DNA of 22,110 nt from a virus: positions 1 to 22,110 of IMG/VR virus record IMGVR_UViG_3300042563_001813. One strand, written 5' to 3'. A model generated the notes under the pieces. It worked only from the letters and a program-made list of their open reading frames with translations, ran no database searches and had not been told where the DNA came from. Position numbers and translations under genes: made by a program. Of this stretch, positions 14,523-19,242 are shown piece by piece; positions within the stretch are counted from its first letter, which is position 1, and every line of letters starts with the position of its first letter.

Positions 14523-14677
14523 GCTTCTGGCTCCATTTCTTCAGCGGTCATAGCAAAGTCACGATAGGTAAATGGGTTAGCCCGTGCGAATGCTTCCCAC
14601 GCATTATCTTGTGCTGTCTCTTGATCTTGTGCTGTCTCTTGTATCGAGTAACAAAAAACTATGTTGAATGTTTTCAT
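14519..14677 (-). CDS. Hypothetical 52-residue protein with an internal duplication
   Basis: ATG 14677 lies two bases after the upstream stop (TAG-AG-ATG). The product starts MKTFNIVFCYSIQ, then QETAQD twice in tandem, then NAWEAFARANPFTYRDFAMT and an acidic end. The repeat comes from a perfect 18-base tandem duplication at 14606-14641. The AWEAFARANP helix looks like a conserved core. Function unknown. Confidence 0.5.
   Translation of the reverse strand: MKTFNIVFCYSIQETAQDQETAQDNAWEAFARANPFTYRDFAMTAEEMEPEA
14606..14641. repeat. Perfect 18-base tandem duplication in a coding region
   Basis: ATCTTGTGCTGTCTCTTG occurs twice in direct tandem (14606-14623, 14624-14641). It is in frame and adds six residues to the encoded protein. 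Both copies are identical, so the event is recent or the repeat is conserved. Confidence 0.9.
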
Positions 14678-14679
14678 CT

Positions 14680-14976
14680 CTAAGCCTCTGCTTCTTTCTT
14701 GTAGTTGGTTGCCCATTCTTCGCCGTTCACTTTGGTCAAGACATCCATGAACTCATGTACCTTCACGCCTCGTGCATCCTCGATCGCTTCGAGTAAGGAA
14801 GACGACTCGTAGTATTCGTATGGCTCATAGATAACCACGTCAGTGTTATCTGGCTCTTCGACCATTGCCATGATTTCTTCGAGTGTCTTACCTTCTGTAA
14901 GTAAGTCTTCGACATTGCACAAGTGGTGTTCAAGTGAACACTGGAGTGCGTAGTCCCTTAGTTGCTGATATTTCAT
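14680..14976 (-). CDS. Hypothetical acidic protein (98 residues)
   Basis: ATG 14976 is chosen because GAAGGGGGAATACACA precedes it; an upstream TTG lies within that ribosome site. The product has helices YQQLRDYALQCSLEHHL and TLEEIMAMVEE, an acidic/aromatic stretch (VIYEPYEYYESSS) and VHEFMDVLTKVNGEEW. It is the first gene after RNA element A. Highly acidic small proteins in phage accessory operons are sometimes nucleic-acid mimics, but nothing here proves that. Confidence 0.55.
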   Translation of the reverse strand: MKYQQLRDYALQCSLEHHLCNVEDLLTEGKTLEEIMAMVEEPDNTDVVIYEPYEYYESSSLLEAIEDARGVKVHEFMDVLTKVNGEEWATNYKKEAEA

Positions 14977-15028
14977 TGTGTATTCCCCCTTCAAGGTTTA
15001 CCTACTATCTCACCGTTCTGGCTCGATA

Positions 15029-15072
15029 TGGTGGATGGTCAGGACTTGCACCTGACTGTCTGCTAGTCACCC
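15029..15072 (-). ncRNA. tRNA-like minihelix element A
   Basis: Read on the minus strand: GGGTG (15072-15068), linker ACTAGCAGACAG, hairpin TCAGG-TGCAAGT-CCTGA (15055-15039), C, CATCC (15037-15033), ACCA (15032-15029). GGGTG pairs with CATCC (one G-U). The hairpin has T-arm size (5-bp stem, 7-base loop) and the tail is ACCA. Element B has the same plan with different stem sequences. No anticodon arm, so it is not a standard tRNA. Confidence 0.55.
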
Positions 15073-15077
15073 TAAGT

Positions 15078-15164
15078 TGTGGCTGGCGCACCCGCTAATC
15101 GCTGCGCACAGAGGGCTGCGTCCCTCTTCATTTACGGTCACTTTCTGCTGGCGTGACCACCACA
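15078..15164 (-). ncRNA. Possible three-hairpin structured RNA in operon gap
   Basis: Minus-strand TGTGG (15164-15160) can pair with CCACA (15082-15078). It encloses three hairpins: GGTCAC/GTGACC (15158-15153 with 15141-15136), AGAGGG/CCCTCT (15127-15122 with 15115-15110) and GCGCA/TGCGC (15107-15103 with 15090-15086). A 32-codon frame (15067-15165) spans the same bases but has no ribosome site. Pairing was found by eye; it could be partly chance. Confidence 0.35.
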
Positions 15165-15172
15165 TTGTTAGA

Positions 15173-15502
15173 TCATTCTTCTTCTTGTTCGTAGCACTTC
15201 TCACAGTCTTCGTTCTCACAGTCTTCGTCATCACCCATGAGCATCAACGTCCCGACCGCTTCCAGAATTATTCTGATCGACTCATTGCGGGTCGTGTTGT
15301 GGTTGTACTTCTTGCTGTTCTTTCTGTTGTCGAACTCCCACTCGTCTCGATCCAGAATGATGCAGTGTTCATAGTCGGTGGCGTTAGTCCCGAACTGGTG
15401 ATGAGGCGGAGCGTCCACCCAGATTCGGTCTTCGCTTATGTCCAGTTCGATGTTCAACTCAATGCACTTGTCTATGAGTTGCTGCTCTAATGACTTCTTC
15501 AT
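15173..15502 (-). CDS. Hypothetical protein with acidic Cys-rich tail (109 residues)
   Basis: The start ATG 15502 has AAAGGGAAAAT upstream and its own promoter at 15547-15575. The body (KKSLEQQLIDKCIELNIELD, then IWVDAPPHHQF, CIILDRDEWEF) alternates helix and strand. The end, DDEDCENEDCEKCYEQEEE, is strongly acidic with three cysteines. It is the first gene of the downstream leftward transcript. No family recognised. Confidence 0.55.
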   Translation of the reverse strand: MKKSLEQQLIDKCIELNIELDISEDRIWVDAPPHHQFGTNATDYEHCIILDRDEWEFDNRKNSKKYNHNTTRNESIRIILEAVGTLMLMGDDEDCENEDCEKCYEQEEE

Positions 15503-15546
15503 ATTTTCCCTTTCTTTTGTTTCAAGTTCTTCAACTCGATATATGA

Positions 15547-15575
15547 ACTGTACTACAATTCGAGTGCAAGGTCAA
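15547..15575 (-). promoter_or_regulatory. Leftward promoter
   Basis: On the minus strand TTGACC (15575-15570), exactly 17 bases, then TACAGT (15552-15547, TANNNT). The start point would be near 15540, giving a leader of about 38 bases to ATG 15502. The architecture is the same as P1 and P2, though the spacer differs. Confidence 0.7.
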
Positions 15576-15605
15576 GGATTATTATTTCCCTTACCCCACA
15601 AGGCT

Positions 15606-15639
15606 CAAACAGTTTGCACACTACAACTAATTTTATTAG
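15606..15639 (-). terminator. Two small hairpins after the upstream gene
   Basis: Minus strand CTAAT-AAA-ATTAG (15639-15627) and CAAAC-T-GTTTG (15616-15606) lie between the stop at 15644 and the leftward promoter. They may end the upstream transcript or insulate the promoter. Stems are short (5 bp) and A/T-rich. Confidence 0.3.
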
Positions 15640-15643
15640 GCGA

Positions 15644-15868
15644 TCACTTCCAGACTGTCTCACAAGAAGCACAAGTGGCGGGGCTTGGCATCTCTTGACA
15701 CCCGTACCACCCCTCGTACGCCTTCCCAGTGCTGCTGCACCAGTTCTGGTGGCACCTGTCAGAGCAGAATGTCACGATGTCTACCGTGTCTCCGTTCTGA
15801 TCCGTTACCAGGTGAATATGCCCACTGGTGTACAGCATGCTCGAAAAGTACGCCTCTACCGTTGTCAT
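15644..15868 (-). CDS. Zinc-binding protein with FCSDRC motif (74 residues)
   Basis: ATG 15868 overlaps the upstream stop (ATGA) and follows GAGGAG. Cysteines at 35, 39, 44, 57, 66 and 69 form FCSDRCHQNWC and CASC patterns, typical of a treble-clef or YHS/MYM-like zinc site. The N-terminal half is a beta segment (HIHLVTDQNGDTVDIVTF). It is likely a DNA- or protein-binding accessory. Function unknown. Confidence 0.6.
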   Translation of the reverse strand: MTTVEAYFSSMLYTSGHIHLVTDQNGDTVDIVTFCSDRCHQNWCSSTGKAYEGWYGCQEMPSPATCASCETVWK

Positions 15869-16008
15869 GCTTCCATCTCCTCAAGGATCGAGTTCTCAAC
15901 CTCTGTCAAGTTCGTATGGATAATGACCTGACCATCTTCGTCACGGCTCACTGTGGCATTAGGTGCCACACTCACCAGCAGTGTTAGCAGTTGTTCATAG
16001 GTACTCAT
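15865..16008 (-). CDS. Hypothetical 47-residue protein
   Basis: ATG at 16008 overlaps the previous stop by four bases, and its own stop overlaps the next start by four. The product starts MSTYEQLLTLLVSVAP, then a strand (GQVIIHTNLTE) and an acidic helix (VENSILEEMEA). The double coupling makes it a convincing small gene. No family recognised. Confidence 0.6.
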   Translation of the reverse strand: MSTYEQLLTLLVSVAPNATVSRDEDGQVIIHTNLTEVENSILEEMEA

Positions 16009-16271
16009 GCGATCCGACTTTCAACGATGCTGCCGACACCATGAACCGCCAAGAGGCGACACAACGCCCTAGCCCTGTCTTCTGGTGCGATACTTGAACT
16101 GCTGGCAAGGATGTCACCGACCAGTCCGAGTATGTGGGTGTCTCCGCTGTCGATCTGCTGCACCAGTGCCAGTGCTGCATGCTCTGTGGGTGACGCTCCG
16201 TAACTACTGGCGACATTGACCAGCCGAGCGTACGCCCTTGTCTCTCTCGATGTTGGTTTTCTATTTATCAT
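16005..16271 (-). CDS. Hypothetical helical protein (88 residues)
   Basis: Start ATG 16271 has CTGAAGGGGCTAACA upstream, nearly the same leader as the gene starting at 17244. The product has a basic N-terminus (INRKPTSRETRAYARLV) and is mostly Ala/Leu helices (TEHAALALVQQI, RARALCRLLAVHGVG). It is the first gene after RNA element B. Function unknown. Confidence 0.55.
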   Translation of the reverse strand: MINRKPTSRETRAYARLVNVASSYGASPTEHAALALVQQIDSGDTHILGLVGDILASSSSIAPEDRARALCRLLAVHGVGSIVESRIA

Positions 16272-16316
16272 TGTTAGCCCCTTCAGGCTTGCTGCTGCTC
16301 GGCGTTGTGCTTCGCA

Positions 16317-16361
16317 TGGTAGGTGGCTGAGACTTGAACTCAGGCTGTCTGCCAGTCACCT
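16317..16361 (-). ncRNA. tRNA-like minihelix element B
   Basis: Minus strand: AGGTG (16361-16357), linker ACTGGCAGACAGC, hairpin CTGAG-TTCAAGT-CTCAG (16343-16327), C, CACCT (16325-16321), ACCA (16320-16317). AGGTG pairs fully with CACCT. The loop TTCAAGT is a perfect T-loop with G53/C61 in place. The linker contains CTGGCAGA, reminiscent of a D-loop. An anticodon arm is absent. It lies eight bases after the stop of a 44-residue gene. Confidence 0.6.
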
Positions 16362-16368
16362 TGGGGGG

Positions 16369-16503
16369 TTAGTTGAACGGGAGGTAATCCTCTGGGTCTT
16401 GTTCTGGCTGCTGCCATGTCTTCATGTCTCGGCGCATTGCTGCCCAGACGACGTGGAAGCCCCAGCCGATAGCGACACTGGCGAGGAATTGCAGATCGGT
16501 CAC
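16369..16503 (-). CDS. Tiny membrane protein (44 residues)
   Basis: GTG at 16503 overlaps the previous stop (GTGA). The product reads MTDLQFLASVAIGWGFHVVW then basic RRDMKTWQQ and acidic PEQDPEDYLPFN. One membrane span (about 5-22) with a cytoplasmic tail is clear. The four-base coupling supports expression. Function unknown. Confidence 0.6.
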   Translation of the reverse strand: MTDLQFLASVAIGWGFHVVWAAMRRDMKTWQQPEQDPEDYLPFN

Positions 16504-16697
16504 GACTTGCCCCCTGTCAGTTTCACCGAGTCACCAGACACCCAACGGGAGCCAGAGCCAGCAACGGGGGTCACAAGGTAATCCACAGAGCCCCAGCGGA
16601 GCCGACTGTCCGTGATGCTGACCTCATAGTGCAGGCCTGAGCCGTCACCCCACTCGGCTACTTTGCCGATGTTTTTGATGAGTTCTAGCGTTGTCAT
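16500..16697 (-). CDS. Hypothetical 65-residue protein
   Basis: It begins MTTLELIKNIGKVAEWGDGS and continues with beta strands (LHYEVSITDSRLRWGSVDYL, VTPVAG, SVKLTGG), a small beta-barrel-like pattern. Four-base overlaps join it to both neighbours. No family recognised. Confidence 0.55.
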   Translation of the reverse strand: MTTLELIKNIGKVAEWGDGSGLHYEVSITDSRLRWGSVDYLVTPVAGSGSRWVSGDSVKLTGGKS

Positions 16698-16879
16698 GCG
16701 CCCGCCTCAATTCCTTTTAGCCCTGCCCCGTTCGGGTAGATAATGTCGTAGCCCTCATGTGCTACGGCGTGGCTAATGCTTGCGCTCTGATAGTGCAGGA
16801 GATACCCCCACGCTTCGCCCTCGGTGCTGAATGTGGCGAGCGTCTGCCCGTCACGGGTCACTTGATAGTTTTTCATCAT
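16694..16879 (-). CDS. Hypothetical 61-residue protein
   Basis: Starts at ATG 16879 overlapping the upstream stop (ATGATG, a second start three bases later). The sequence KNYQVTRDGQTLATFSTEGE, then AWGYLLHYQSASISHAV and GYDIIYPNG resembles small phage proteins with a strand, a helix of the form T.GEAW.YL, and a strand. A longer frame upstream overlaps the neighbour and is rejected. Function unknown. Confidence 0.55.
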   Translation of the reverse strand: MMKNYQVTRDGQTLATFSTEGEAWGYLLHYQSASISHAVAHEGYDIIYPNGAGLKGIEAGA

Positions 16880-17244
16880 TCCCCCATATCCCGTGTGCGT
16901 GGAATTCCGTGTGCATCTGTGACGGTGACGGTCACGCCGTAGAGACTGTGTGTCTCCAGTTTCGGTGTACCAGCGCTGCACCAGATAGCCAACTGGCGAC
17001 CGAGAGCCTCTAGGCGCTTCTCTAGTTGTGCGTCCCGCTTCTCTAGCCATTCATAATGGGCATTGACCCATTCTCCAGAGTGTGTGGCATCTCCGCACAT
17101 AATCTCGTGGAGGCGGGTGTATGTGACCGTATGGCGACAGATGAGCGAGAGCGTGTCTAGCACCTCGTCTCGATCTCCCCACTGCCACTCAAGCCCTGCG
17201 GTCTGTAGCACTTTGGATATCTCTATCCCTTTTTTTGTAATCAT
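16876..17244 (-). CDS. Hypothetical protein with coiled coil (122 residues)
   Basis: Start ATG 17244 follows CTGAAGGGGCTACACA. The first half has VLQTAGLEWQWGDRDEVLDT and SLICRHTVTYTRLHEIMCGD. Residues about 58-88 (EWVNAHYEWLEKRDAQLEKR) form a coiled coil. The end is beta-rich (SLYGVTVTVTDAHG). It is the first gene after the tandem-hairpin gap. No family recognised. Confidence 0.55.
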   Translation of the reverse strand: MITKKGIEISKVLQTAGLEWQWGDRDEVLDTLSLICRHTVTYTRLHEIMCGDATHSGEWVNAHYEWLEKRDAQLEKRLEALGRQLAIWCSAGTPKLETHSLYGVTVTVTDAHGIPRTRDMGE

Positions 17245-17286
17245 TGTGTAGCCCCTTCAGACTTCTCAGGTATCTGCCTTCATCAG

Positions 17287-17323
17287 TTGCGGGCGATAAT
17301 CCCCGCAAGACTCCCGTAGGAGT
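17287..17323 (-). other. Two stacked hairpins in a 5' leader
   Basis: Minus strand ACTCC-TACG-GGAGT (17323-17310, a TACG loop of the stable UNCG class) is followed at once by TTGCGGG, an 8-base loop and CCCGCAA (17308-17287). No U-tract follows. They occupy the gap between the 17329 and 17244 genes and may attenuate or stabilise the RNA. Confidence 0.45.
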
Positions 17324-17328
17324 TTCGG

Positions 17329-17685
17329 CTAGTTCTCTTCGTCTTCCTCGTCAAAGAAGTTTGACCACCCGTCAATTGTGCCGAGAGTGAAAACAGTCTG
17401 GCACGACAGGCACGGGAAATAGGCGATGTCTTCGAGGACTACCCCGTGAAACTCTGCTTCATGGTCGCAGTTCTGGCACCCCGTGTAGATGGTCGCTATC
17501 TGGCTGCTGCTCTCTGGCTGCTCTTCTGGTAGTTCCTCACTGGCGAGAATTGCCCGCCCGCCTTCGATGAGTTCGCCGTCTGTTGCGTACGCCAGAGCCA
17601 CGCCCTGCGCCCGTTGTAGTGAACTCTCCCGCACTCTGATTTCGTAGGTGTTGCCTACTACTACGTGGATGATGTAGTCGTGCAT
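17329..17685 (-). CDS. Zinc-ribbon protein with acidic ends (118 residues)
   Basis: ATG 17685 lies two bases after the upstream stop. The N-terminal part is a small alpha/beta unit (YIIHVVVGNTYEIRVRE, LQRAQGVALAYATDG). An acidic linker ELPEEQPESSS leads to a zinc ribbon with GCQNC (C70, C73) and PCLSC (C92, C95). The tail is DEEDEEN. A nucleic-acid or transcription-machinery contact is plausible. Function unknown. Confidence 0.6.
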   Translation of the reverse strand: MHDYIIHVVVGNTYEIRVRESSLQRAQGVALAYATDGELIEGGRAILASEELPEEQPESSSQIATIYTGCQNCDHEAEFHGVVLEDIAYFPCLSCQTVFTLGTIDGWSNFFDEEDEEN

Positions 17686-17687
17686 CT

Positions 17688-17813
17688 CTAGCCCTCACAC
17701 TCTCTGCATAGTTGCTCGGTGTCGTGAAAGAACAAAGCGACACGCTCGTCGCACTTGTCGCACCAGTGGCGGGTCTCAGTAGTCCCGTCGCTGTAATGAA
17801 TGTAGTAGTCCAT
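17688..17813 (-). CDS. Zinc-ribbon microprotein, first gene of leftward operon
   Basis: ATG at 17813 has GAGGGGGACATT upstream. The 41 residues contain CDKC (18-21) and CREC (36-39) after a DYYIHYSDGTTETRHW strand. A longer frame to 17912 lacks a ribosome site and its added residues look random. It leads the leftward transcript from the non-coding region. A TTGACA at 17900-17895 (minus strand) lacks a good -10 at 17 bases, so its promoter is unresolved. Confidence 0.6.
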   Translation of the reverse strand: MDYYIHYSDGTTETRHWCDKCDERVALFFHDTEQLCRECEG

Positions 17814-17967
17814 AATGTCCCCCTCGGAACTAGGTATCGGGTCGGAATAACTCGATACAGAAATCGTACAACAGTTAGACGGGGAAGGAAACATCATGTC
17901 AAGCCAGACCACCCCGTGAAACCCTTACAGAATAAGGCTCAAAAAGAAATCCAAAAAAAACTTTCCA

Positions 17968-18053
17968 ACAGTCACCGACTAGACCCCCAATTTCTCAACA
18001 GTCTTGGACTCTTCCCAAGTAACCACCGACCACTTCACGAACAGTCACCGACT
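17968..18053 (+). repeat. Direct repeats (iteron-like) left of parS
   Basis: ACAGTCACCGACT occurs at 17968-17980 and 18041-18053, and a variant ACAGTCTTGGACT at 17998-18010. Spacing is 30 and 43 bases. Such repeats could bind an initiator or regulator. Confidence 0.5.
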
Positions 18054-18056
18054 CCT

Positions 18057-18076
18057 GATCGCTAACAATTGCGATC
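18057..18076. repeat. Dyad GATCGC / GCGATC
   Basis: GATCGC (18057-18062) and GCGATC (18071-18076) around TAACAATT. It directly follows the direct repeats and may be an operator or part of an origin. Confidence 0.4.
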
Positions 18077-18140
18077 GACCCGCTAACAAAAGCAAGCACC
18101 ACCACCCGACCGCTACCCACCAGCGGAGAACAGGCGACTA

Positions 18141-18156
18141 TGTTTCACGTGAAACA
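18141..18156. promoter_or_regulatory. parS: Perfect parS centromere site
   Basis: TGTTTCACGTGAAACA is a perfect 16-base palindrome identical to the consensus bacterial chromosomal parS bound by ParB. It stands in non-coding DNA. No ParA or ParB gene is visible in this window, so it either serves a ParB encoded elsewhere on the phage or recruits the host's ParB. Confidence 0.85.
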
Positions 18157-18232
18157 ATCCCAAGGGGAGGGGGCTAGGCGTTGCCGATATCAAGGGACGA
18201 AAAAAGGCGAGGGGCAAAGGAAAGGCTCCCTA

Positions 18233-18248
18233 CCTACCAGTCGGTAGG
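18233..18248. terminator. Hairpin CCTACC-AGTC-GGTAGG
   Basis: A perfect 6-bp stem with a tetraloop, right of parS. It is followed by CTAAAA on the plus strand and by TAGGGAGCCTTTCC on the minus strand. It could be a weak terminator or a protein site. Confidence 0.3.
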
Positions 18249-18675
18249 CTAAAACACAACTGGGGGTCTGCCGAGGCTCATAGGGGGGTATATATATGTA
18301 CCTGGAAAGTTACGTTCTCACTCTTTTGTTGTGTGGAGGGTTGAGTTGATCGTGGGTGTTCACTGTGTGTGGTGGGTAACTACTCTTTGTGGTTGTTCTG
18401 AGTGTTGTACGTTTCGGGCGGGGAGAAGTACACCAGCTTGTTGTTGTTCTAAACATGTTGGCAGGGAAGAAAAAAGAAAAACCACTGAACTGGAAGTTGT
18501 TCCTAGCTTTGTGCCTCGTTCTTTGCAAGCAACCGATGCGTAGCGAGGGCGGTAGCCGCCAACGGCGGAACCTGATCGTGAGAGTCCTGGGTTTAACTCC
18601 CCCACAGTTTAGACACTGTTACATGCCAAGGTCGCCGTAGCCATGTTTAGCCGACACCTTAAAAGGATTCGAATG

Positions 18676-18727
18676 TTTTGATCGTTCATTCAACGCTGCT
18701 TGAATCTCTTACACAATAGGATCAAAA
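18676..18727. repeat. Nested inverted repeats
   Basis: TTTTGATC (18676-18683) mirrors GATCAAAA (18720-18727). Inside, ATTCAA (18688-18693) mirrors TTGAAT (18700-18705). Just left is AAAAGGATTCGAATGTTTT, nearly palindromic around TTCGAA. This could be an operator cluster or a cruciform near the start of the rightward late genes. Confidence 0.4.
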
Positions 18728-18886
18728 GGTACATAACGTTTTTGTCTGATTGCAGGATTCATCTACCCCAGTTCCCTGGTGTGAATTGCCCCGCATCATG
18801 CAACCGATGTACAGCCTTGCCTGCCTTGACGCTATCCCAGCGTGGAGGTCTTGTGAAGTTGTCATCAGCATAGCATGTGTTTCTGT

Positions 18887-18892
18887 TACTAT
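18887..18892 (+). promoter_or_regulatory. -10 element TACTAT before the late gene cluster
   Basis: TACTAT (TANNNT) lies eight bases before ATG 18901 with no Shine-Dalgarno, again a leaderless arrangement. No -35 is seen. Confidence 0.4.
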
Positions 18893-18900
18893 TACAACTC

Positions 18901-19242
18901 ATGGCTTCTAAAATTCCTGCAAAAAAACAACCGACTCCTCCTGCTAAGAAAGCAGTTGCGAAATCTTCTAACAAACCTGGACCTATGGATGATCTTGGTC
19001 GTGCAGCTAAAAAAGTTGGTGGGCTTCTTCGTGTTCCTCTTGTGCGTGAAAAAAGAACGTTGATGCCTACAAAAGCGAATCCTTCTATGGGACCTCTTGG
19101 TAAAACCCTTGCTTCTACTATAAAGAAGTCTGGAGATCCAACAAAGTATCTCCCTGGTGCTGCAACTACTGGTCGTGCAGCTGCTAATGCTTTGGTTGCT
19201 AAAAAGCAAAAAGCGTTGATGGACAGCAAAAAGAAAAAGTAA
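18901..19242 (+). CDS. Lys-rich basic protein (113 residues)
   Basis: I prefer ATG 18901 over GTG 18877 because the latter lies in the -10 region. The product is very basic: an N-terminal Ala/Pro/Lys stretch (ASKIPAKKQPTPPAKKAVAK), then PMDDLGRAAKKVGGLLRVPL, MGPLGKTLASTIKKSG and a KKKK end. The GKTLxST motif recurs in the next gene. A DNA-binding or internal virion role is possible because the cluster precedes the terminase. No known family. Confidence 0.6.
   Translation: MASKIPAKKQPTPPAKKAVAKSSNKPGPMDDLGRAAKKVGGLLRVPLVREKRTLMPTKANPSMGPLGKTLASTIKKSGDPTKYLPGAATTGRAAANALVAKKQKALMDSKKKK

Larger units (their letters stand above)
17814..18900. other. Long non-coding region, likely origin / partition / packaging control region
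   Basis: About 1.09 kb between divergent operons holds no convincing gene; the few open frames have random-looking products and no ribosome sites. It contains parS (18141), a 13-base direct repeat (17968, 18041), a GATCGC/GCGATC dyad (18057-18076), CGCTAACAA twice (18060, 18081), G-rich tracts near 18160-18290 followed by TATATATAT (18289-18297), and several hairpins on the right half. Divergent transcription and dense repeats suit a replication origin or segregation locus; a cos/pac site near the terminase module is an alternative. Confidence 0.6.

Noticed and set aside
15067-15165. 32-codon frame MWWSRQQKVT... on the minus strand
   Set aside because: No ribosome site, and the bases are occupied by predicted hairpins; its stop lies within RNA element A. 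Kept as a minor alternative only.
15695-15722. TTGACACCCGTACCACCCCTCG, similar to the P1/P2 core
   Set aside because: It lies in the coding sequence of the leftward zinc-binding gene (YEGWYGCQEM) and lacks a proper -10; coincidence.
17688-17912. Longer form of the first leftward gene (74 residues)
   Set aside because: The added N-terminus has no conserved look, and GAGGGGGACATT places the start at 17813.
18331-18543. 70-residue Cys-rich frame in the non-coding region
   Set aside because: Composition looks random, no ribosome site, and overlapping frames of equal length exist.
18521-18610. tRNA-like T-loop GGGTTTAACTCCC and D-loop-like GGCGGTA
   Set aside because: Only three T-stem pairs form, the acceptor strands do not match and no anticodon arm fits; probably chance or a relic.
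18661-18685. TTCGAAT resembling a tRNA T-loop
   Set aside because: Flanks do not pair as a T-stem on either strand; better explained as a near-palindrome.
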